A stretch of DNA of 20,532 nt from Actinobacteria bacterium UBA959 (GTDB lineage: Bacteria > Actinomycetota > Actinomycetes > S36-B12 > UBA5976): positions 176,538 to 197,069 of the forward strand of contig DBCL01000014.1 of the NCBI GenBank assembly GCA_002293025.1. Direction: 5' to 3'. Shown here piece by piece: positions 13,555 to 20,101 of this stretch. The notes under the pieces are model-generated. The model was given only the letters and a program-made list of their open reading frames with translations, did no database searches and was not told the origin of the DNA. A program made the translations under genes and the position numbers. Numbering within the stretch: the stretch's first letter is position 1; every line of letters starts with the position of its first letter.

Positions 13555-16128
13555 ATGGCGGCACGCACTTCCCCTGCGCCCAAAAGAGCCAAATCGCGCG
13601 GGGCTGGGATTTTTTCGCGCATAATCACCGCGATCACTAGGGCTGTGGCATTTGTCTGGGCTTTTATTGGCCGAACACTAGGAAAAGCATCGAGAGCTAT
13701 CGGTGATTCTGCCAAGGATCTGCCTCACGAACATCGACGAGATGGTTTCGGTTTGTTACTCCTGGCTGCAGCAATTGTTACAAGTGCAGCCCTTTGGTTT
13801 GGAGTGCAGGGACTCCTTGCAGATTTCATTGAGCTAACTGTCACAGGTGCAGTTGGCTCTTTAGATGTGGTTGTTCCAGGTGTTTGCTTCTACGCCGCTT
13901 GGCAAACTTTTAGAAGACCAGCAGATGAAGGTGAAGGCACCCGAATTTTGATCGGTGTGATTTTGTTGGTTATTGGGGTTCTAGGTATTTGGCATATTTC
14001 TCAAGGCAACCCATTCTTTACCGAAGGTGCTACCGATATGCGCAATGCTGGGGGCTGGGTTGGCTGGGCTGCTGCTTTCTTAGGAACTGAACTGATTGGC
14101 GGAACTGTCACTGCCATGATTTTGTTCTTAGTTTCCTTCTTTGGCTTCTTGATTGTTTCTAAAACACCTGTATCGACTATTCCTCAGAAATTTATGAACT
14201 TAATTGGTGCTGTTGGTCTAGGTTTTAGCTGGATCAAATCTAAATTTGCACGCAGGGCAGATACTGAAGACATAGAATCAGATTTTGAAGAATTTGATGA
14301 TGTTGATCCAGAAACAGGAGAAATTCTAGAACGAGCATCACTTCGCACTCGAATCAGTGATGCTTTTGGATCATTAGCAAGCTCGCTTGGATTTCATAAA
14401 TCAACAGCTATCGAAGAAGAGGAAGAGGATGACCGAATCAAGCCATTTGATTCGGTTTTACTTGTTGATGCGCCAGACGACGAAGACGACGAAGAAGAAG
14501 AGGAAGAAGAGTTCGAAGATGATGAAGAATTTGAAGGTGAGATAACCACTGAGATTCCAGTACTAAGAGACTTAGACCTGCCATCAGATGCTGTCACCCA
14601 AGCGGTTGCGCCCAAACCGATAGCGAGCAAACCAGCTATTGCAAAACCTAAAAAGACTGCCAATTACCAACTCCCACCTATGGAGCTATTGAAGCCAGCC
14701 GCCCCGTCTAAAAAGAACTCGCAGGCAAACGAAGACGTAATGGATGCATTAACGGGAGTATTTGAAGAATTTGACATTGATGCAACGGTTACAGGATACA
14801 TGCGTGGCCCAACTGTTACCCGGTATGAAATTGAGTTAGGAGTAGGCACCAAGGTCGAGCGTGTCACTGCACTGTCTAAAAACATTTCTTATGCAGTTGC
14901 GTCCGCTGAGGTTCGAATCTTGTCACCAATTCCTGGCAAATCTGCTATTGGAATCGAGATTCCCAACACGGATCGAGATCTAGTTGCCTTAGGAGATTTA
15001 CTTAGAAGCAAAGTTGCAACTGAAGATGCACACCCACTTTTGGTTGGTGTTGGAAAAGACGTGGAAGGTTTGGCGCTCTGCGCCAACCTTTCCAAAATGC
15101 CCCATCTACTCGTAGCTGGGGCAACTGGAGCTGGTAAGTCATCATTTGTGAACAGCATGGTGACTTCAATTCTTATGCGAGCTACCCCACAGCAAGTGCG
15201 CTTAGTTTTAATTGATCCAAAGCGAGTTGAATTAGCAGCCTTTCAAGGTATTCCTCATTTAATCACCCCAATCATCACTAATGCCAAGCAAGCTGCAGCT
15301 GCATTAGGTTGGGTGGTCAAGGAGATGGAGCACAGATACGACCGTTTAGCAGCACATGGCTTTAGACATATCGATGACTACAACAAAGCGATCGCTTCTG
15401 GAAAATTACAACTAGCGTTTGGTAGCGATGAAGATGAGATAGAACCATTCCCGTATCTATTGGTAGTAGTTGATGAGTTAGCCGATATGATGATTGTGGC
15501 CCCAAGGGATGTTGAAGATGCCATTGTTCGGATCACTCAACTTGCGCGAGCTGCTGGAATCCATTTAGTGCTTGCAACCCAGAGACCAAGCGTTGATGTG
15601 GTTACAGGACTGATTAAAGCAAATGTGCCTAGTCGCTTTGCTTTCTCCACAGCATCTCTTGCAGACTCACGTGTAATTTTAGATCAAGCAGGTGCTGAGA
15701 AATTAGTAGGTCAAGGTGATGGTTTATTCCTGCCATCTGGAGCAAGCAAACCAGTTAGAGTTCAAGGAGCATTTGTTTCTGAGTCAGAGATTAAATCTGT
15801 GGTTGATCATTGCAAGGCTCAAGCAGAACCAGAGTTTAGAGATGATGTCCTCAAGGTGACCATAACGTCTTCTCGAGCCACTGAATCCGATATTGGAGAT
15901 GATCTTGAAGAATTACTAGCAGCAGTTGAGTTAGTGATCTCCACTCAATTTGGTTCAGTATCTATGCTCCAAAGAAAGCTGCGAGTTGGTTTTGCGAAGG
16001 CCGGCCGGCTAATGGATTTGATGGAATCAAGAGGCATTGTGGGTCCATCAGAGGGCAGTAAAGCTCGGGAGGTGCTGGTTCCAGCCGAAGAATTAGGGCA
16101 GGTATTGGGAAATTTAAGAAACGAATAG
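13555..16128 (+). CDS. ftsK: DNA translocase FtsK/SpoIIIE family
   Basis: FtsK is a membrane-anchored, septum-located ATPase that pumps chromosomal DNA during division. The 857-residue protein has a basic N-terminal tail, about four membrane segments (near 64-86, 96-117, 130-148, 167-201), then a strongly acidic linker (about 285-332, with long Asp/Glu runs). The alpha domain begins near 390 and the RecA-like motor carries Walker A GATGAGKS (522-529, Lys528) and Walker B LLVVVDELADMM (Asp640). LATQRPSVDVVTG follows. A C-terminal winged-helix gamma domain (about 782-843) with VSMLQRKLRVGFAKAGRLMD would read polar DNA sequences. It lacks a Shine-Dalgarno and may be leaderless. A 145-nt spacer separates it from the RodZ-like gene. 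Confidence 0.96.
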   Translation: MAARTSPAPKRAKSRGAGIFSRIITAITRAVAFVWAFIGRTLGKASRAIGDSAKDLPHEHRRDGFGLLLLAAAIVTSAALWFGVQGLLADFIELTVTGAVGSLDVVVPGVCFYAAWQTFRRPADEGEGTRILIGVILLVIGVLGIWHISQGNPFFTEGATDMRNAGGWVGWAAAFLGTELIGGTVTAMILFLVSFFGFLIVSKTPVSTIPQKFMNLIGAVGLGFSWIKSKFARRADTEDIESDFEEFDDVDPETGEILERASLRTRISDAFGSLASSLGFHKSTAIEEEEEDDRIKPFDSVLLVDAPDDEDDEEEEEEEFEDDEEFEGEITTEIPVLRDLDLPSDAVTQAVAPKPIASKPAIAKPKKTANYQLPPMELLKPAAPSKKNSQANEDVMDALTGVFEEFDIDATVTGYMRGPTVTRYEIELGVGTKVERVTALSKNISYAVASAEVRILSPIPGKSAIGIEIPNTDRDLVALGDLLRSKVATEDAHPLLVGVGKDVEGLALCANLSKMPHLLVAGATGAGKSSFVNSMVTSILMRATPQQVRLVLIDPKRVELAAFQGIPHLITPIITNAKQAAAALGWVVKEMEHRYDRLAAHGFRHIDDYNKAIASGKLQLAFGSDEDEIEPFPYLLVVVDELADMMIVAPRDVEDAIVRITQLARAAGIHLVLATQRPSVDVVTGLIKANVPSRFAFSTASLADSRVILDQAGAEKLVGQGDGLFLPSGASKPVRVQGAFVSESEIKSVVDHCKAQAEPEFRDDVLKVTITSSRATESDIGDDLEELLAAVELVISTQFGSVSMLQRKLRVGFAKAGRLMDLMESRGIVGPSEGSKAREVLVPAEELGQVLGNLRNE

Positions 16129-16172
16129 ATAACTTTTTAGCAAACTAAGTTCTCAACCTTCAGGTCTTATGA

Positions 16173-16257
16173 GGGGGTAAGGGGACTAGGGGACAAATAG
16201 CCAGTTTTCCCAAGTTCACCCTGGGGGTAACCTTGTGGTGTTGGTCCTCCCCCCAAC
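16173..16257 (+). other. G-rich spacer with repeated GGGGGTAA and a small hairpin
   Basis: The ftsK/RodZ-like spacer (16129-16273) has G-runs at 16173-16177, 16181-16184, 16189-16192 and 16223-16227, and C-runs at 16249-16254. GGGGGTAA occurs at 16173 and again at 16223, 50 bp apart. GTTGG 16240-16244 can pair with CCAAC 16253-16257. A regulatory role for the downstream gene is possible; I found no clear promoter or terminator. Confidence 0.4.
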
Positions 16258-16273
16258 GGCTTGGAGTTGCCTT

Positions 16274-17020
16274 ATGTCTATCGGACAGCAACTTCGTGAT
16301 GCCAGAATCAGTCAACAAATATCAATTCAAGAAGTGGCAACTGCTATTAGATTAAGAGCCACTTTGATTTCAGCACTTGAAGTTGATGATTTTGAAATTT
16401 GTGGTGGTGAAGCTTATGGACGTGCACATCAAAGAATGTATGCCAAATACTTAGGGATTAATCTGGTAGATGGCTCAGGTTCTACTAGTTCAAATTTTCT
16501 AACTCTAGATGAGGCGTCACCAAAAATTAGAATTAGACCAATTGGCTCCGGACCCAATTGGTCTTCTATTTTAGCTATTGCCACTGTTGTAGTAGTGGCT
16601 ATGGTTGCAGTTGTAACTATCGGTGGTAACCAAGGCGTTGAGCAAGTTGTTGTTACCGAACAACTTGCACCAACTGCTCCACCAAAGCCAACTACCACTT
16701 CGCCAGCAGCACCAATAACTGCTTCGCCGGAGGTTGGAGATGTAACGGCGCAGGCAGTAGATCAAGCAACTATCAGAATTGAAATAGTTGAGAGTTATTC
16801 CTGGCTTCGTGTTTCTGATTCAGTTGGAGCGACGATCTTTCAAGGAACCTTAACTAAGGGTGATTTCAAAGAGTTCATAGATTCTGACAAGTTAAGTGTT
16901 GTTATTGGTAATTCGGGTGCGGCCAGTTTGACCATAAACGGGGTAGAAGTTGGTGTGGCAGGCTCAAAGGGCCAAGTACTGCGCACCAGCATCATTCCTG
17001 GACAAACCACCCTCTACTAA
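16274..17020 (+). CDS. RodZ-like membrane protein: helix-turn-helix, one TM segment, DUF4115 domain
   Basis: A 248-residue protein with the RodZ layout. An Xre-type helix-turn-helix occupies residues 1-65 (SIGQQLRDARISQQISIQEVATAIRLR with the family-typical AYGRAHQRMYAKYLG). A basic stretch and one membrane segment follow (about 97-117), then a Thr/Pro/Ala-rich linker (130-155) and a DUF4115 beta domain (about 160-245: YSWLRVSD, GTLTKGDFKEF). In RodZ the cytoplasmic helix-turn-helix binds MreB and helps cell shape; actinobacterial relatives need not bind DNA. ATG 16274 is chosen because GGAG (16263-16266) stands 7 nt before it; an upstream in-frame start at 16235 would add 13 unrelated residues. 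It lies between ftsK and rimO, as in other Actinobacteria. Confidence 0.85.
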   Translation: MSIGQQLRDARISQQISIQEVATAIRLRATLISALEVDDFEICGGEAYGRAHQRMYAKYLGINLVDGSGSTSSNFLTLDEASPKIRIRPIGSGPNWSSILAIATVVVVAMVAVVTIGGNQGVEQVVVTEQLAPTAPPKPTTTSPAAPITASPEVGDVTAQAVDQATIRIEIVESYSWLRVSDSVGATIFQGTLTKGDFKEFIDSDKLSVVIGNSGAASLTINGVEVGVAGSKGQVLRTSIIPGQTTLY

Positions 17021-17032
17021 ATTCGGTTCAAC

Positions 17033-17038
17033 TAGTCT
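17033..17038 (+). promoter_or_regulatory. Candidate -10 element for leaderless rimO
   Basis: TAGTCT lies 6 nt before the rimO GTG in the 24-nt spacer after the RodZ-like gene, and no Shine-Dalgarno is present. It fits TAnnnT. No clear -35 is seen. Confidence 0.4.
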
Positions 17039-17044
17039 TGGGCA

Positions 17045-18439
17045 GTGACCACCACTGCACCCATCAAAGTACTTCTAACCACTTTGGGCTGTGCTCGCAA
17101 TGACGTTGACTCTGAGGAATTAGCTGCCAGACTGGATGCGGATGGGTTTGAGTTAGTCCAAGACCACGAACAACCAGCACTAATTGTGATCAATACGTGT
17201 GGATTCATTGAGCAGGCTAAAAAAGATTCGATTGACACGATCTTGGCGGCGCACGAAACAGGTGTCCCGGTAGTAGCTGTGGGTTGCATGGCTGAGCGCT
17301 ATGGCACTGAACTTGCAAAAGAATTACCAGAAGCTGCAGCTGTTTTAGGTTTTGATGATTACCCAGAGATCGCAGATAGGTTAAAGAGAATTTTGGCAGG
17401 GGAGCAGATGATGGCCCCTACTCCTAAAGATCGCCGAAACTTACTTCCTTTAAGTCCAGTTGATCGCCCAGCTTTTAATTTGAATCAACCAGGCCACGCC
17501 ATTAGCCAAACATTGGGTGGACCCAAAGTGCTGCGAAAGCGATTAAAAAACGAACCCTTTGCATCTTTAAAGATTGCATCAGGTTGCGATCGACGATGCA
17601 CTTTTTGTGCTATTCCTAGATTTAGAGGCTCATTTATCTCGCGAGACCCGCAGGACATTTTGCAAGAGGCATCCTGGCTGGCTGATCACGGCGTTAAAGA
17701 ATTAGTGCTAGTTAGTGAGAATTCAACATCATTTGGTAAGGACCTGGGGAACAACCAGGCCTTGGAATTGCTACTACCTAGACTTGCTGAAATTAAAGGC
17801 ATTGACCGAGTTAGAGTCACTTATCTGCAGCCTGCCGAGATGCGACCAACACTGATCCAAACGATATGTAATACCCCAGGGGTTGTTCCGTACTTTGATT
17901 TATCATTCCAGCACGCTAGCCCAACCTTGTTAAGGCGAATGAAACGCTTTGGTGGAACTCAAGATTTTATGAACTTAATTACCGAGATTCGAAAACTCTC
18001 TCCAGAAGCGGGCATTCGAAGTAATTTTATTGTTGGATTCCCAGGTGAGACTCAGGCCGATTTTGAAATGCTGGAAGATTTCTTAAATCAAGCTCAGCTA
18101 GACGCGGTTGGGGTGTTCGGATTTTCGATTGAAGATGGCACCGAAGCCGCAGACTTCGCAGACCAGCTGCCAGAATTCGAGATTAATCAACGAGTATCAC
18201 ATCTGTCTTCTGTGGCGGATGAGCTGGTAAGTCAACGCGCTCAGGCTCGAATCGGAACTGAAACCTACGTAGTAGTAGATAGCATCCACCCTGAAATTGA
18301 AGCCAGAGCTGACCATCAAGGCCCAGAAACTGATGGAAGCTGCCTAATTGAAACTAATCTGCAACTTCAAGTTGGCGATAGGTATCTGGCTCGGGTGATC
18401 GACTCTTATGGTGCTGATTTAGTTGTGGAGTTGATTTGA
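17045..18439 (+). CDS. rimO: Ribosomal protein S12 methylthiotransferase RimO
   Basis: RimO is a radical SAM enzyme with two iron-sulfur clusters that methylthiolates an aspartate of ribosomal protein S12. The N-terminal UPF0004 domain has cysteines 16 (LGCARN), 52 (NTCGF) and 81 (VGCMAE) for one cluster. The radical SAM motif is CDRRCTFC (Cys181, Cys185, Cys188). The C-terminal TRAM domain ends the 464-residue chain (VGDRYLARVIDSYGADLVVEL). LGCARNDVDSEELA and the RGSFISR segment favour RimO over the tRNA enzyme MiaB, although the two are related. The GTG start has no Shine-Dalgarno. The stop overlaps the pgsA TTG by 4 nt (TTGA), so the two are coupled. Confidence 0.93.
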   Translation: MTTTAPIKVLLTTLGCARNDVDSEELAARLDADGFELVQDHEQPALIVINTCGFIEQAKKDSIDTILAAHETGVPVVAVGCMAERYGTELAKELPEAAAVLGFDDYPEIADRLKRILAGEQMMAPTPKDRRNLLPLSPVDRPAFNLNQPGHAISQTLGGPKVLRKRLKNEPFASLKIASGCDRRCTFCAIPRFRGSFISRDPQDILQEASWLADHGVKELVLVSENSTSFGKDLGNNQALELLLPRLAEIKGIDRVRVTYLQPAEMRPTLIQTICNTPGVVPYFDLSFQHASPTLLRRMKRFGGTQDFMNLITEIRKLSPEAGIRSNFIVGFPGETQADFEMLEDFLNQAQLDAVGVFGFSIEDGTEAADFADQLPEFEINQRVSHLSSVADELVSQRAQARIGTETYVVVDSIHPEIEARADHQGPETDGSCLIETNLQLQVGDRYLARVIDSYGADLVVELI

Positions 18440-18963
18440 TAAAACACATTCCAAACCTGCTCACACTGCTGCGCTTGTTGCTAGTGCCAGTGATTGTCTA
18501 TACGTATTACTACCAGCCAGCTGGAAGTTGGCTGTGCTTCACCTTCTTTTTTATCGCAGGTTTTTCAGACTATGTAGATGGTTTAGTTGCTCGCAGATAT
18601 TCAATAGTCTCTGAGTTTGGCAAACTGGCCGACCCTATTGCTGATAAGTTAGTAATTGGCACAGCACTTGTGTTACTAGCCATAGATGATTTAGTGCCAA
18701 CCTGGATTGCAGTTGTGATCTTGACTAGAGAAATTCTGGTCACCTTGGCAAGGTTTTGGGTGTTAGATCAAGGGGTTCTTCCAGCAGATCGAGGCGGCAA
18801 GGCCAAGACAATGCTTCAAGGTTTCTCCCTGCTCTTCTTCTTGATGCCTGTTTCAATCTCACCTATTCCAGAAATCATGCTCTATCTAGCCACCGCACTT
18901 ACAATAACTACTGGAATTAGATATCTAGAAATTATCTGGAAGATGAAAAGGCAATCAGCATGA
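18436..18963 (+). CDS. pgsA: CDP-alcohol phosphatidyltransferase, likely CDP-diacylglycerol-glycerol-3-phosphate 3-phosphatidyltransferase
   Basis: An integral membrane enzyme of 175 residues with the complete CDP-alcohol signature D-x2-DG-x2-AR-x8-G-x3-D-x3-D at Asp45, Asp48-Gly49, Ala52-Arg53, Gly62, Asp66 and Asp70. These aspartates bind metal and the CDP moiety. It opens with HIPNLLTLLRLLLVPVIV, typical for PgsA, and about five or six hydrophobic segments follow. PgsA makes phosphatidylglycerol phosphate. Other family members make phosphatidylinositol phosphate or cardiolipin; the position between rimO and cinA favours PgsA. The TTG start in TTGA overlaps rimO; a homologous start is expected there. 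The end overlaps cinA as ATGA. Confidence 0.88.
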   Translation: MIKHIPNLLTLLRLLLVPVIVYTYYYQPAGSWLCFTFFFIAGFSDYVDGLVARRYSIVSEFGKLADPIADKLVIGTALVLLAIDDLVPTWIAVVILTREILVTLARFWVLDQGVLPADRGGKAKTMLQGFSLLFFLMPVSISPIPEIMLYLATALTITTGIRYLEIIWKMKRQSA

Positions 18964-19424
18964 ATGTTGAAGCGCTAATAAGCCAACTCACAGCAAACAG
19001 CCAGACAATCGCTGTTGCTGAATCCTTAACTGGAGGACTGTTGGCTGACGCGTTGGTTACTGTGCCTGGAGCATCAAAAGTATTTTTAGGTGGAATCGTT
19101 TCATACAGTGACTCCAGCAAGGTAAACGTTTTAGGCTTACCAGCAAATTTGCTCAATGATCAAGGCGCAGTTAGTGCACAAACGGCACTGGCTATGGCCA
19201 AGTTAGTGGCTACCAGGTTTGAAGCAACTTTTGGTTTGAGCACAACGGGCGTTGCTGGCCCAGATCCAGTAGGCCAAAGCCCAGTCGGAGAAGTCTTCGT
19301 AGCTATTAGTGGCCCAGGGGTTGAGTTTGCGCAAAAACTTCAAGTCATTGGCAGTCGAGCTGAAATTAGAAGCCAAGCAGTTTTGGCAGCCTTAGAACTA
19401 TTATGGAAACATTCAGGTAAGTAA
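18960..19424 (+). CDS. pncC: CinA-family nicotinamide-nucleotide amidase (PncC), C-terminal-domain-only form
   Basis: A 154-residue protein equal to the C-terminal CinA domain alone. The family enzyme PncC deamidates nicotinamide mononucleotide to nicotinate mononucleotide in NAD recycling. The block VAESLTGGLLADAL carries the expected catalytic serine (Ser22). GGIVSYSDSSKVNVLG holds Tyr49 and Lys54. GVAGPDPVGQSPVGEVFVAI completes the pattern. The longer CinA has an extra N-terminal domain, absent here, as is usual for this position in Actinobacteria. ATG 18960 lies in a 4-nt ATGA overlap with pgsA. Actual amidase activity is inferred from the family. Confidence 0.9.
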   Translation: MNVEALISQLTANSQTIAVAESLTGGLLADALVTVPGASKVFLGGIVSYSDSSKVNVLGLPANLLNDQGAVSAQTALAMAKLVATRFEATFGLSTTGVAGPDPVGQSPVGEVFVAISGPGVEFAQKLQVIGSRAEIRSQAVLAALELLWKHSGK

Positions 19425-19430
19425 CAGGTG

Positions 19431-19453
19431 CTAAACCCAGGCTGTGGGTTTAG
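19431..19453 (+). promoter_or_regulatory. Perfect 9-5-9 inverted repeat before clgR
   Basis: CTAAACCCA (19431-19439) and TGGGTTTAG (19445-19453) are exact complements with a GGCTG loop. The dyad lies 6 nt after the pncC stop and 31 nt before the clgR ATG. No T-run follows, so a standard terminator is not indicated. It could be an operator or a leader hairpin. It does not resemble the GC-rich ClgR box that I recall, so a link to ClgR autoregulation is open. Confidence 0.6.
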
Positions 19454-19474
19454 AGTTGGAGAACTTCTTCCCCC

Positions 19475-19479
19475 GGAGG
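19475..19479 (+). promoter_or_regulatory. Shine-Dalgarno that decides the clgR start
   Basis: GGAGG lies 5 nt before ATG 19485. This favours the 94-residue product over an in-frame GTG at 19428, which would read through the inverted repeat. Confidence 0.75.
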
Positions 19480-19484
19480 TTGGA

Positions 19485-19769
19485 ATGCTTTTAAGAACCG
19501 CGATCGGTGACGAATTACGCCGTAACAGGCTGTCACAAGGGCGCACCCTGCGCGATGTCTCCAAGGCTGCCAGCGTCTCTCTCGGTTACTTATCCGAGAT
19601 TGAGCGTGGAGTTAAAGAGCCATCTTCTGAGATGTTGGCTGCAATTTGCGACTCGTTGGACCTGAAAGTCTCTATCTTGATCAACTCTGTGGGTCAGCTA
19701 CTTACGGTTGCTGAGCCTGCGGCCAATGTGATCAACTTGCATCCAGTTGCCACGAATAGAGCTGCTTGA
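19485..19769 (+). CDS. clgR: ClgR-type Xre family transcriptional regulator
   Basis: A 94-residue helix-turn-helix regulator. Residues 1-65 match ClgR closely by eye: LLRTAIGDELRRNR, QGRTLRDVSKAASVSLGYLS, EIERGVKEPSSEMLAAICDSLDL. ClgR activates clp protease and other stress genes in Streptomyces, Corynebacterium and Mycobacterium. The chain ends in Arg-Ala-Ala; in Streptomyces C-terminal alanines were reported as needed for Clp-dependent turnover of ClgR, so that could hold here too. It stands between pncC and the DUF3046/recA genes, the usual place. The stop overlaps the next start as TTGA. A perfect inverted repeat precedes the gene. Confidence 0.88.
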   Translation: MLLRTAIGDELRRNRLSQGRTLRDVSKAASVSLGYLSEIERGVKEPSSEMLAAICDSLDLKVSILINSVGQLLTVAEPAANVINLHPVATNRAA

Positions 19770-19948
19770 GATTTTCAGATTTTTGGGAGCGTCTCCAAGA
19801 TCAGTTAGGTGATGCTTATGCCGATTCTTTTGCTCGTGACCAAGTAATCGAAGATCTAGGATTGACCATTTACCAGGCCTTTGAGCGTGGAATTGAGACC
19901 CATCAGGTGTGGCGAGCAGTAGCCGAGCGAGAGGGCTGGCCCCAATAA
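19766..19948 (+). CDS. DUF3046 domain protein
   Basis: A 60-residue protein of the DUF3046 family, a small actinobacterial group often encoded next to recA. Recognisable features are the MRFSDFWERLQDQLG start, AYADSFARDQVIEDLG, the QAFERGIETHQVWRAV run and a short C-terminus. The function of the family is unknown to me; the fold looks all-helical. The start is TTG in a 4-nt TTGA overlap with clgR, which implies coupled translation. A 153-nt spacer with the LexA box follows before recA. Confidence 0.85.
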   Translation: MRFSDFWERLQDQLGDAYADSFARDQVIEDLGLTIYQAFERGIETHQVWRAVAEREGWPQ

Positions 19949-19978
19949 CCCTGCGACACACCCCACCCCAGTAGCAAA

Positions 19979-19994
19979 TCGAACACTTGTTCGA
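19979..19994 (+). promoter_or_regulatory. LexA (SOS) box upstream of recA
   Basis: TCGAACACTTGTTCGA matches the actinobacterial/Bacillus-type CGAAC-N4-GTTCG consensus and is a palindrome with one central mismatch. It lies 107 nt before the recA ATG. A possible -10, TATCTT (19996-20001), follows at once, which would put the operator over the promoter. LexA repression of recA is well known; here it is predicted. Confidence 0.88.
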
Positions 19995-20101
19995 GTATCT
20001 TCCTCCTATCTGCTTAAAACCCAGAATTTGAAGGGTTGGTGGCAGATGTCAGTGCAGTTACCTACGGTGCTCCAGTGACTACCAAACGACCAAGGAGTGA
20101 G

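Noticed and set aside
14394..14663. Antisense open frame with long serine runs
   Set aside because: It is the complement of the Asp/Glu-rich FtsK linker; the serine runs mirror GAA/GAC codons.
16235..16273. Upstream extension of the RodZ-like protein
   Set aside because: The added residues do not match the helix-turn-helix family and the Shine-Dalgarno GGAG points to ATG 16274.
20046..20078. 10-codon open frame (ATG to TGA) in the recA leader
   Set aside because: Very short, no ribosome-binding site, and no similarity known to me; chance is the simpler explanation.
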